Source of the DNA: Alphaproteobacteria bacterium
GTDB taxonomy: Bacteria > Pseudomonadota > Alphaproteobacteria > RF32 > CAG-239
Assembly: GCA_017557925.1 (NCBI GenBank)
Contig: JAFYWO010000073.1
Coordinates: 1-20,168, forward strand
Reading direction: 5' to 3'
Length of the DNA: 20,168 nucleotides
Below are positions 1-8,400 of the stretch, one piece after another. The notes beneath the pieces are model-generated. The model was not told where the DNA came from. It searched no databases and was given only the letters and a program-made list of their open reading frames with translations. The translations under genes were made by a program, and so were the position numbers. The first letter of the stretch is position 1. Each line of letters starts with the position of its first letter.

Positions 1-14
1 GAAAAAAATCCTTT

Positions 15-89
15 TTATATATTCATAACAACTTCCGTAGCATTTGGCAATTCAAACATCTCATCTGTTTGTTTTTTACACAAATCCAT
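15..89 (-). other. possible small or decayed ORF (24 codons)
   Basis: An ATG at 89 opens a 24-codon frame that ends in TAA at 15 and includes residues DEMFELPNATEVVMNI. There is no Shine-Dalgarno sequence in front of it. Just upstream on the same strand, about 90-187, another frame is open and reads like protein (for example IIVFNGDNFFCFLDEN) but has no start codon. A single extra A in the A-run at about 91-95 would join the two frames. This could be the remnant of a gene, a gene broken by a sequencing indel, or chance. I do not recognise the product. Confidence 0.2.
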
Positions 90-187
90 ATTTTTATCTT
101 TTCAAGATTGTCAATATTTTCATCTAAAAAACAAAAAAAATTATCGCCATTGAATACGATAATGCTGAAATTAAAAATACACCATAT

Positions 188-213
188 ACAAAAAAGGAGT
201 ATTAAACTCCTTT
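188..213 (-). terminator. rho-independent terminator
   Basis: Read on the minus strand, an 8-bp perfect stem (AAAGGAGT at 213-206 read as its complement pair with 200-193) closes a 5-base loop and runs straight into a short T-rich tract. It begins one base after the stop codon of the small gene at 215-520, so it should end that transcript. Only two G-C pairs sit mid-stem with one more near the loop, so it may be modest in strength. Confidence 0.65.
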
Positions 214-214
214 C

Positions 215-520
215 TTAACGTGTTGCAAATTGAGTTCTGCACATTTTATAAGCAACATATTTTTTCCGATAAGTCTCTTTTTTTGTATTCAAAGAAATCT
301 TTGTACGTTGTCTTGATATATTATCCCTAACATCTTGTTGTTTTAGTTTTGCACTTAATTTTGTGTATTTTTCTTCAAAATTTATATCCTCTTTCATCAG
401 AGAATAAACTCTTTTATTAAATTCTCTTATATCTTTTTCTGACCAATTTTCGGTATTTACTGCTCTGCAGAACTCTACAAACTCGTAAAAATTATTAAAA
501 TTCATATCATCTTTTACCAT
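215..520 (-). CDS. small protein of unknown function, paralogue of the gene at 615-944
   Basis: This encodes 101 residues with no signal peptide or membrane segment and many charged residues, so probably cytoplasmic. I do not recognise the family. The start at 520 is chosen because a strong GAGGAG lies 7 bases upstream. The open frame runs further to 547, and a later ATG lies at 505, but neither has a ribosome binding site. The protein aligns over most of its length with its upstream neighbour: both have an NF..F.EF start, a W..K.I.EFNK[RK]V segment and a later NF...Y segment. The two are therefore tandem duplicates that have diverged strongly. Unlike its neighbour it has its own promoter (558-586) and a terminator directly after the stop. 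Confidence 0.7.
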   Translation of the reverse strand: MVKDDMNFNNFYEFVEFCRAVNTENWSEKDIREFNKRVYSLMKEDINFEEKYTKLSAKLKQQDVRDNISRQRTKISLNTKKETYRKKYVAYKMCRTQFATR

Positions 521-557
521 CGCCCTTCTCCTCTTTATTTCTACCAAACCGATGTTT

Positions 558-586
558 AGTATACCATAATTCTAGACTAAAATCAA
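558..586 (-). promoter_or_regulatory. sigma70-type promoter for the small gene at 215-520
   Basis: On the minus strand, TTGATT (586-581) and TATACT (563-558) are separated by exactly 17 bases. The predicted transcript would start near 551, giving a leader of about 30 bases before the ATG at 520. This makes the second small gene independently expressed from ruvX. Confidence 0.6.
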
Positions 587-614
587 GGCAAAAGTAACCA
601 AATAAGATACGAAT

Positions 615-944
615 CTATATTTCTATAGATCTACCCGATGGCATTTTTTTTATAGGTGTTGGAGTTATTTTTCTTTTTTCATTTAATTTTATATAACCTT
701 TTGAATACATTTCTTCTTTTTTATTGCCTATTTTTATACTCACACTTCTGGCTTTTTCTTTTAGTTCAAGACGTTTAACCCAATTATCATAATCTTTACA
801 AAAATTTGGATTTGTCTGGCGAAGACATTGCACTTTTTTATTAAACTCTTCTATTTCTTTTGCATCCCAATGCGGTATTTTCTCTCTATGAGTATTTAGA
901 TATAATCTAAATTCGTCAAATGTTTTAAAATTAGTAATTTCCAT
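615..944 (-). CDS. small protein of unknown function, first of a paralogous pair
   Basis: This encodes 109 residues, highly charged, with no signal peptide or membrane segment. I do not recognise the family. The start is firm because AGGAGA lies 8 bases before the ATG, and this site overlaps the TAG stop of ruvX. The gene is therefore very likely co-translated with ruvX. It is a diverged duplicate of the gene at 215-520 (shared EFNK[RK]V and the following N.NF...Y spacing). Its basic C-terminus (KRKITPTPIKK) is not shared. The tie to ruvX is positional only and does not establish a function. Confidence 0.75.
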   Translation of the reverse strand: MEITNFKTFDEFRLYLNTHREKIPHWDAKEIEEFNKKVQCLRQTNPNFCKDYDNWVKRLELKEKARSVSIKIGNKKEEMYSKGYIKLNEKRKITPTPIKKMPSGRSIEI

Positions 945-954
945 AAATATTCTC

Positions 955-1416
955 CTACTGATGATATGAAAGACTATCCAATACTCCTTGCAGTATATAT
1001 GCTGCAGCAGACGAATCTAATACTTTAGCCCTTTTTTTACGAGATAAATCAACTTCTTTTATAAGAAATTTCTCCACAGCCGAAGACGATAAACGCTCAT
1101 CCCATAAAAATATCGGAAGATTAAAATTTTGTTCCAAAATATCAGCAAACTTATGAACTTCTTTGGCTGTATCACCTTCTGAGCCGTCCATTTGTAACGG
1201 AAGCCCCATAACTATTGCACCAACTTCTTTTTCTTTAATTATTTTTTTTAATTCATTTATATCTGTTGAAATATCTTTACGATATAATATTTTATAAGAA
1301 GAAGCTACTGTTAAAAGCAAATCAGACACAGCAAGTCCGATACGCTTTGAACCATAATCAATCCCAAGTATTGCTTTGTATTTGGGAAGCAAATTTTTAA
1401 AATCTTTAATATCCAT
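955..1416 (-). CDS. ruvX: RuvX/YqgF family putative pre-16S rRNA nuclease / Holliday junction resolvase-like protein
   Basis: RuvX (YqgF) proteins have an RNase H-like fold and are implicated in maturation of the 5' end of 16S rRNA. They were earlier proposed as Holliday junction resolvases. The 153-residue product has the family motifs in order: GIDYGSKRIGLAVSD with the catalytic Asp at about residue 20, MGLPLQMDGSEG, LWDERLSS, and the C-terminal DSSAAAYILQGVLD with the last acidic site. The start at 1416 is preferred over an in-frame ATG ten codons upstream because AAGGAG sits 5 bases before it, and the resulting length fits the family (about 140). It is the first gene of a minus-strand unit; the next gene's ribosome binding site overlaps its stop. 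It is divergent from the transglycosylase gene. Confidence 0.93.
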   Translation of the reverse strand: MDIKDFKNLLPKYKAILGIDYGSKRIGLAVSDLLLTVASSYKILYRKDISTDINELKKIIKEKEVGAIVMGLPLQMDGSEGDTAKEVHKFADILEQNFNLPIFLWDERLSSSAVEKFLIKEVDLSRKKRAKVLDSSAAAYILQGVLDSLSYHQ

Positions 1417-1535
1417 TTTTTCTCCTTCGCCATAATAATAACACAAAAAAAAATGATGTAAACAGTTGATTGTTAGGAAAAATTAAAGATATTTATTTTA
1501 ATATAAAAATATACAATGTTTTTTAGGCCTTACTT

Positions 1536-2813
1536 ATGATAAAGAAACTTTTAATAATTATCTGTTTTTGCTTTATTTTTTGTCCTAATTGTTGGGCAAA
1601 AGTTAAACCTGTTGAAGTACAAAAAAAAGAATGGAATATTTGGCTAGATAACTTAAAAAACGAGATGATGGAAAAAGGTATATCAAAAAAAACCATAAAA
1701 AAAGCATATAAAGATGATTATTTTCACGAGGTTAAAGAAGTTGTTTTGCAAGATAAAAAACAAGCAGAGTTTATTTTAACTTCTGACATATATATAAATA
1801 AGTTAGTAAACCCGAACAAGGTAAAACTTGCAAGAAAGCATTATTCAGACATTAAAAATAAATATCAAGATATTAGTGACAAATATGGTGTTCCCCTTAA
1901 TTATCTTGTTGCCTTTTGGGGTATTGAAACTCATTTTGGTTATAACAAAGGCAAATACCACCTGATTGATGGCTTAACAAATCTTTCTTACAAAAACAGA
2001 CGAGCAGAGTTCTTCAAAAAAGAATTATATAATATCTTAAAGATTATGGAAGAATATGATCTTGACGGTGACAAGATGAAAGGCTCTTGGGCCGGAGCTA
2101 TGGGACATTTTCAGTTTATGCCCTCCACATATAATGCTTATGCTATTGACTATGATGGTGACGGAGTTGCTGATATTTGGGATAATTTTGATGATGCAAT
2201 CGCAAGCGCTGCCAATTACTTATCTCAACTAGGTTGGAAAAAAGATGAGCCTTGGGGACAAGAAGTAGTTTTGCCGTGGAATTTAGATTATAATTCTATC
2301 GGCCCTAAAAAATACAAAAAAGTCAGCGAGTGGAAAAAAATCGGCCTTAAAGGAATTGACGATAAAGAAATAAAATTACCAGATAATGCAAGCGCTGCAA
2401 TAACTCTTCCTGACGGAAGACATGGTAAAGCATATCTGACTTTGAGCAATTTTAGAAGAATTATGATATGGAATCGTTCCACAAACTATGCTTTGGCTAT
2501 TGTTAAATTAGCAGATTATATAAACGATAATTATAAATATTCACCCGTTAATGAAAATAATTGCTATAAATTAACCAATGCGGATATTTTAACTATTCAA
2601 CGTTTTATCAATAAAAAACTAAAAACAAACCTAAAAGAAGATGGTATATTAGGAAGTAAAACCTCAAACGCCGTAAAAAAATTACAGCAAAAGTGGAAAT
2701 TACCCGAAGATGGTGTTCCTGATTATCAATTACTATACAGAATCCAAAACTTTAACCCTAAAGTAGGTTTTAAACTCGCACCTCAACCACGAAAGCCAAA
2801 GAAAAATTCTTAA
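1536..2813 (+). CDS. mltB: exported MltB-type lytic murein transglycosylase with C-terminal peptidoglycan-binding domain
   Basis: Lytic transglycosylases cut the MurNAc-GlcNAc bond of peptidoglycan, forming 1,6-anhydro ends, and act in the periplasm. The 425-residue protein starts with a signal peptide (residues 1-21, hydrophobic core then CWA). It has no convincing lipobox, so it is probably soluble periplasmic rather than lipid-anchored. An SLT_2/MltB catalytic domain spans about 35-330, with the catalytic Glu in GIETHFG (Glu131) and the family block GAMGHFQFMPSTY followed by DYDGDGVADIW. A PG_binding_1 domain lies at about 346-403 (LTIQRFINKKL ... GILGSKTSNAVKKLQ). The tail is basic and proline-containing. 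The ribosome binding site is weak. The stop lies 8 bases from the stop of the converging deoA gene. Which MltB subgroup it belongs to is not resolved, so the symbol is approximate. Confidence 0.92.
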   Translation: MIKKLLIIICFCFIFCPNCWAKVKPVEVQKKEWNIWLDNLKNEMMEKGISKKTIKKAYKDDYFHEVKEVVLQDKKQAEFILTSDIYINKLVNPNKVKLARKHYSDIKNKYQDISDKYGVPLNYLVAFWGIETHFGYNKGKYHLIDGLTNLSYKNRRAEFFKKELYNILKIMEEYDLDGDKMKGSWAGAMGHFQFMPSTYNAYAIDYDGDGVADIWDNFDDAIASAANYLSQLGWKKDEPWGQEVVLPWNLDYNSIGPKKYKKVSEWKKIGLKGIDDKEIKLPDNASAAITLPDGRHGKAYLTLSNFRRIMIWNRSTNYALAIVKLADYINDNYKYSPVNENNCYKLTNADILTIQRFINKKLKTNLKEDGILGSKTSNAVKKLQQKWKLPEDGVPDYQLLYRIQNFNPKVGFKLAPQPRKPKKNS

Positions 2814-2821
2814 GCCTTTTG

Positions 2822-4132
2822 CTATATGATTTTTTCAATAATCACAGATTCTTTTTCCGTTCTTATTTCGCTTATACTTACAGCTTCTTGTATTAATTTT
2901 ATTACTTCTTTTATATTATCTTCATTCTCTGAATGAACATAGCATAGTGGGGTTTTTGTATCAACTTTATCACCTATTTGGCAAAAAGAAGTAAACCCTG
3001 TTGTGTAGTTTATCTGTTGAATAGGTGTTGTTCTGCCACCTCCTAAAACAATCACTCCTATACCTACTTTTCTTGTATCTATTTTTGATACATAACCTGC
3101 CGTTTGAGGATATATAGGTTTTACATATTTTGCTTTTGGAAGCATTGTATCGTAATTTTCTAAAATAAATGTATCAGCACCAAGCATAGATGACATCTTA
3201 ACAAACCGCTCATACGCATAACCTTTATCTATAACATTTTGAAGCATTGCCTTGGCTAACAAATTATCTTTTGCTAATTTTGCATTTACTAAAATTTCAG
3301 AACAAAGAACATCTGTTACTTCTTTTAGACGAGAATCTGGTGTTTTACCGCTTAAATAATCAAGAGCTTCTTTTAATTCTAAAACATTTCCAACGGTATT
3401 TCCCAATACACTATTCATATCAGTAAGAATTGCTGTTGTTTTGGTATTGGCACCATTTGCAACATTTACTATTGAAGAAGCAAGTTTTCTCGCCTCTTCT
3501 TTATTTTCCATAAATGCTCCATTGCCACATTTTATATCCATTACAAGATATTGTAATCCTGCTGCCAATTTTTTAGATAATATAGAAGCGGTAATCAATG
3601 GAATAGACTCAACGGTTGCACAGACATCTCTGATTGCATACAACTTTTTATCTGCCGGAGCTAAATCTTTTGTTTGGCCTACTATTGCACACCCTGCTTC
3701 TTTTACTGTTTTTTGAAAAAGTTGTATTCCCACATTTGTTTGATAACCTTTAAGAGAATCAAGTTTATCTAAAGTTCCTCCCGTATGACCTAGGCCACGA
3801 CCTGCTATCATAGGAACGTATGCACCACAAGCTGCCAACATCGGCGCTAACATAAGACTTACTTTATCACCAACTCCACCTGTTGAATGTTTATCAACTA
3901 TCGGACCGTTTATGTCTTTAAATTTAATTATTTCTCCAGAATCTCTCATTGACAAAGTTAAATTAAGTGTTTCATCTTTAGTTAATCCATTGAGAAATAC
4001 AGCCATTGTAAACGATGCAGCTTGAATATCTGCAATATCTCCGGTTGATATACCCTTAATTAAATAGTCTATTTCTTCTTTAGTTAATTCTTTTTTATTT
4101 CTGGTTTTTCTGATAATCTCTTGCGGTATCAT
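2822..4132 (-). CDS. deoA: thymidine phosphorylase
   Basis: This enzyme cleaves thymidine (and deoxyuridine) with phosphate to the free base plus deoxyribose 1-phosphate. The 436 residues match the family length (E. coli DeoA 440). Clear motifs are the phosphate-binding KHSTGGVGDK and the family signature RGLGHTGGTLDKLDS. Also present are APADKKLYAIRDVCATV, SIPLITASILSKKLA and KCGNGAFM (usually a GSGAFM-like sequence). The C-terminal pyrimidine nucleoside phosphorylase domain contains GGGRTTP. GGGGAGA lies 7 bases before the ATG. It is the last gene of cdd-punA-deoA, 4 bases after punA. A broader pyrimidine-nucleoside phosphorylase specificity (Pdp) is possible, but the sequence reads closer to DeoA. 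No deoB or deoC is visible next to it. Confidence 0.92.
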   Translation of the reverse strand: MIPQEIIRKTRNKKELTKEEIDYLIKGISTGDIADIQAASFTMAVFLNGLTKDETLNLTLSMRDSGEIIKFKDINGPIVDKHSTGGVGDKVSLMLAPMLAACGAYVPMIAGRGLGHTGGTLDKLDSLKGYQTNVGIQLFQKTVKEAGCAIVGQTKDLAPADKKLYAIRDVCATVESIPLITASILSKKLAAGLQYLVMDIKCGNGAFMENKEEARKLASSIVNVANGANTKTTAILTDMNSVLGNTVGNVLELKEALDYLSGKTPDSRLKEVTDVLCSEILVNAKLAKDNLLAKAMLQNVIDKGYAYERFVKMSSMLGADTFILENYDTMLPKAKYVKPIYPQTAGYVSKIDTRKVGIGVIVLGGGRTTPIQQINYTTGFTSFCQIGDKVDTKTPLCYVHSENEDNIKEVIKLIQEAVSISEIRTEKESVIIEKII

Positions 4133-4136
4133 AGTA

Positions 4137-4943
4137 TTATCTCCCCTTAATAAATGTTGTAACTAATTTTATGAGCTTTTCGGAAGCTTTGTTCGCCTCT
4201 AATAATGTTTCTTGATGTGATGGTGTATTGTCAACAAGCCCTGCACCATAATTTGTAATAACCGACAAACCTAACACATCTATTGAACAATGTACTGCAG
4301 AGATTACCTCAGGAACCGTTGACATGCCAACAGCATCACCACCCAATGTTCTAAAAGCTCTAATTTCTGCAGAAGTCTCAAAATTCGGACCCAATACATA
4401 AAAATATGTTCCTTCTTTTAGTTCTATATTTAAAGATGCTGCTATCTCTTTACATTGATTACGAAGATGAGGAGAATAAGCATTATTGAGCGCCGGAAAA
4501 CGTAGGCCATAATTTTCGTCATTCGGTCCGATTAAAGGATTTTTACCGCTAAAATTTATATGGTCAGATATTAGCATAATACTACCGGGTGCCATATCTA
4601 AATTTAGCGAACCTGCAGCATTAGTGACTATCAACTGCTTTATGCCTAATTCTTTTAAAATGTGAATAACATCTGCTATTACTTTTGGATTGTGTCCTTC
4701 ATACAAGTGAAAACGCCCATTTAAACAAATAATTTCTTCATCTCCAATATAGCCTTTTATGAGTTCACCTTTGTGTCCACTAACGGTGGTTTTAGGAAAG
4801 TTAGGAATATCAGCATAAGAAACAGACACCACATTTTCCAAACATTTTGCAAAACCACTCAAACCAGAACCCAATATAACTGCAGTCTTCGGAGATTTAA
4901 TTTCTAATTTTTTTCTAATATATTCAGCAGCATCTTTTATCAT
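4137..4943 (-). CDS. punA: purine nucleoside phosphorylase, trimeric (PNP class II) type
   Basis: It splits purine nucleosides with phosphate into the base and ribose 1-phosphate in the cytoplasm. The 268 residues fit the trimeric PNP/MTAP family and not the hexameric DeoD type. Motifs are VILGSGLSGF near the N-terminus, SGHKGELIKG, NGRFHLYEGH, TNAAGSLN, GPNFETSAEIR (with the base-region Glu), GMSTVPEVISA and TNYGAGL (with the purine-contacting Asn). AAGGAG lies 7 bases before the ATG and overlaps the cdd stop region; only one base separates the two genes, so translation is probably coupled. Its place between cdd and deoA supports nucleoside salvage. The name punA follows the class; xapA-like specificity cannot be excluded. 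Confidence 0.92.
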   Translation of the reverse strand: MIKDAAEYIRKKLEIKSPKTAVILGSGLSGFAKCLENVVSVSYADIPNFPKTTVSGHKGELIKGYIGDEEIICLNGRFHLYEGHNPKVIADVIHILKELGIKQLIVTNAAGSLNLDMAPGSIMLISDHINFSGKNPLIGPNDENYGLRFPALNNAYSPHLRNQCKEIAASLNIELKEGTYFYVLGPNFETSAEIRAFRTLGGDAVGMSTVPEVISAVHCSIDVLGLSVITNYGAGLVDNTPSHQETLLEANKASEKLIKLVTTFIKGR

Positions 4944-4944
4944 A

Positions 4945-5340
4945 TTAAAACTCCTTTGGGCTAAATTGTTGAGGAAGCAAATCTTTTAATAAATATGTTT
5001 TGATGATTTTTTTATCATCTGCCAAATGTATTTTCGTAGAAGTTGTTGCAAACTCTCTAATTCTTTGCAAACAGGCTCCGCAAGGATATACCAATTCTTT
5101 CCCTGAAGAAGTAACCAAAATTTCTTTAATAACCTTATCTCCAGACGAAATCATCAAAGCTATAGCACCTGCTTCAGCACATGTTCCACACGGAAAAGAT
5201 ACATTTTCCACATTACAGGATGTATATATATTATTGTTTTCAGAAAGTATAGCTGCTCCGACATAAAACTTTGAATATGGCGCATACGCATTAGATTTTG
5301 CAACATTTGCCTTTTCTAACATTTCTTCTATTTTTGACAT
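4945..5340 (-). CDS. cdd: cytidine deaminase
   Basis: Cdd deaminates cytidine and deoxycytidine to uridine and deoxyuridine, feeding the phosphorylases encoded downstream. The 131-residue product is the short tetrameric type. It shows YAPYSKFYVGAA, NVENVSFPCGTCAEAGAI with zinc ligand Cys54 and the proton-shuttling Glu56, and PCGACLQ with zinc ligands Cys87 and Cys90. The start at 5340 is preferred over an in-frame ATG 13 codons upstream because the extra residues are atypical for the family and an AGGTGGAG-like ribosome binding site lies just before 5340. It is the first gene of the cdd-punA-deoA operon, with a promoter at 5406-5433. Confidence 0.93.
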   Translation of the reverse strand: MSKIEEMLEKANVAKSNAYAPYSKFYVGAAILSENNNIYTSCNVENVSFPCGTCAEAGAIALMISSGDKVIKEILVTSSGKELVYPCGACLQRIREFATTSTKIHLADDKKIIKTYLLKDLLPQQFSPKEF

Positions 5341-5405
5341 AAACTCCACCTTAAAATATTTTCTTTTTATATTTTTCACTATGTTATAGATTATTTAACT
5401 TTTAT

Positions 5406-5433
5406 ATTATACAATGATAAAAAAAATTAGCAA
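5406..5433 (-). promoter_or_regulatory. sigma70-type promoter for the cdd-punA-deoA operon
   Basis: On the minus strand a perfect TATAAT (5411-5406) is preceded by TTGCTA (5433-5428) with a 16-base spacer; shifting the -35 box one base to TTTGCT gives 17. The predicted start is near 5399, leaving a leader of about 60 bases before cdd. No CytR- or DeoR-like operator is evident by eye. Confidence 0.55.
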
Positions 5434-5460
5434 AGCTTATTTTTGAGTTAGGAGAAAAAC

Positions 5461-8400
5461 GTGCTAAAAAAAGTTATTTTAGGTATAGTTTGTTTTATAG
5501 TTTTAACAATCGCCGGTTTAGGTATATACATTTATACTCTTGATTGGAACAAACACAAAGCTCTTGTTGCAGAAAGATTTTCACAAATTACCGGATTAAA
5601 GGCTGTAATTGATGGTGGTTTGTCGGTTGAATTATTCCCGACACCTAAATTTTCTGCGAAAATGGTTAAATTTTCAAAAAATAACTCTCGCTCGCCTTTG
5701 GTTGAAGTTAAAGAAATTTCCGCAAATGTTGAACTTATGCCTATGTTTAATAACGAGTTCATTTTGAGTTCTATGTCTTTAACCGGAGCTTCCGTTTTCT
5801 TGAATATTTCAGAAAAAGATGAACTTAATTGGAGTGGTGTAGGCAGCGGAGGCAGAAATAAATCCGGTAACGTAGAAGTATCTTTTAACGATATTCGTCT
5901 TACCAGTTCTACAATCATTTATGACAACAAAAAAACAGGCGACAAGTTTGAAATTCCTAACATTTCTTCTAATATTAACGCAAAATCCTTGGAAGGACCT
6001 TACCGTATAAGCGGTAAATTCATTCACAACAACAGCGAAATAAATTTTAATGGTGATGTTGTTAACAACAAAAATACTACCTTAAAAATGAATATCAGTA
6101 ATGCAGATACGTCTTCAAAGTTTTCTATTGACGGAACCATCGGTAGTAAGGCAAAAGGTAATATTACATTTGATACAAAAAGTTTGTTTGATATTGTGTC
6201 TGTTATTTTTGGTGAAAATAAAATTTCAGATATGTATACTGAACCGTTTCTTGTATCCTTTGTATATGGTGTAGATAATAAGCAGACAAAACTTGATAAT
6301 TTCACTTTAAAATATGGCAAAGATACCGCCGGCAGTGGTGTTGTAAACCTAAAAAAAGCGGATAAATGGATTATTGATGCCGACTTGGATATGATTATGT
6401 TTGATTTAGGTTTGTTAAGAGATATCAGTAAAGATGTTGTTGCTAAAGCAAACTCACAAAACAACAAAGAGGCTGAAAATAATAATTCCACAAAATATGA
6501 TCTTAATGTTAATATTAAATCAAATTATGCTAAATACCAAAATGCTGATGCGCAAAAATTGATGATTGGTGTTAAGTATGCAGATGATGTTATAAATGTT
6601 GACAGATTTAGTGTTATTATGCCTGGTGAAACATATATAAAATCAGTTGGTAAAGTCAATCTTTCTCCAAAAGTTGAATACATTTTCAACCAAACCGTTG
6701 ACAGTAAAGATTTAAGGATTTTTGCATCTGTATTTGGTTTGGATATTGCAAAATACACTTCTCAACACAACAAAAATTCCGTATTCAAACGTGGACAAGC
6801 AGAAATGATGATTAGCGGAGATTTATCATCATTAAAAGTTTCTGTTTCTCAGGCTTTGGTTGATGCTTCTACTTTTGCAGGAAATCTTGGCTTTATATTT
6901 AATAAAGATAAACCTATTGTTGTTGTTCAAGCTGATGTTTCTAAGGTTGTTTTTGATAAATATTTCCAAATAAGCAATGCAGATATGAAAAATGCCTCAT
7001 TGAAGGATAAAATCATTTACCAAATGAGTATGTCTCCTTGGAAAGGCGACTTTGAAACAGATGCAACACTTAAATTCGGAAATGTAGTATATAATAACGT
7101 TGTTATTGATAACCTTGATTTACACTTTATTGCTGACAAAGATAAATTAGATGTAAAAAAATTGCATTCAACTGCATTGGGCGGAGCTGAGGTTGATATT
7201 ACCGCAAGTTTGAATAATGTGTACGTTGATCCTTATTTTAATGAATTAACATATAGCGTTAAAACAAGTAACTTCCCATTCTTTGCCCAAGCTATAGGAA
7301 TTGACACTGGAAAGAAAGGTTTATTTAAGCGTAAAATCTTTGCCACACAAGGTGTATTAAACGGTAGTTTATCTGATTTCAACTTAAGTTCTATTCAAAA
7401 ATTCGGTGATGTTGAATTTTCATATACCGGTGATGTCGGACTTACAGATAAAAACGTAAGAACAGTAAAAGGAAATATTGAACTTAAAGCCAATAATTTC
7501 TTAAGTTTTGTAAAAAACATCGGTTTTGACTACACTCCGGATATTCCTGTCACAACACTTACACTTTCAGGTAATATAGAAGGAAGTAGCAAGAAATTCG
7601 GCCTGTCAGACTTGAGTGCATATTTGGGAACAAACCATATTGTCGGTCAGTTTGAGTATGATAATGAAAAAGCAAAACCTTTTCTTAAAGCAGATATTAG
7701 TTTTGACAAATTTGATATCAATCGTTATTTCAACATAAAGAAACCGCAAAGCGAAAAAAATGCAGTAAATGTTGCTGACTTTATTGCTAATCCTTTGTTC
7801 TCAGACGATAAATTTGATTTATCAAGTTTTTCTAAGTTAAACTTTAATATCACTTCAAACATTAAGAAATTGATATGGAATAATGAAGTATTTAATGATG
7901 CCACCTTTAAAGGTTCTCTAAATGATGGTTTATTAGATATAGCTAATTTTGATGCCAAAAGAGAGGATAGCAAAGTTAAGTTTGACCTAAAACTTAATAC
8001 AAACAATATAGCTAAAATTGAGGGTAACTATAATATTGAAGGAATAAAAACACGAGGTTTCGGTGGTAATATATACTATCTTGACAAAGGAACTATTGAC
8101 GCAGAAGGAAACTTCAACTCTTTGATTAGTTCTAAAAAAGAATTTTTTGAGAATCTAAACTCCAAAGGAAAATTCAGACTTTATGGAACAGCTTTTACCG
8201 GTTGGGATTTAGATATTATAAAATTTGAATTAGAACAAAGAAAATCTGTAGATGGATTTGATGAAGCCGTTATGAATAGTTTAAAAACAGGAAAAAGCTA
8301 TTTTGATGAAGTTAAAGGTCGTTACGAAATAGCAAAAGGTGTTATTGTTGCTGATAACATTACTTGGTCTTCTCCTGTTATCAATATGAGTATGGACTTC

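Noticed and set aside
1417..1446. Upstream ATG extension of ruvX
   Set aside because: The extra ten residues (MCYYYGEGEK) are unlike the family, overlap the ribosome binding site of the later ATG and lack a site of their own.
1466..1517. TTGATT and TATACAAT in front of the transglycosylase gene as a promoter
   Set aside because: The boxes are present, but the spacing does not fit 16-18 bases; no reliable pair could be placed.
3441..3716. Plus-strand open frame of 91 codons inside deoA
   Set aside because: It is antisense to a well-supported enzyme gene, with no ribosome binding site or recognisable product.
5341..5379. Upstream ATG extension of cdd
   Set aside because: The extra 13 residues are atypical for cytidine deaminases, and a better ribosome binding site precedes the ATG at 5340.
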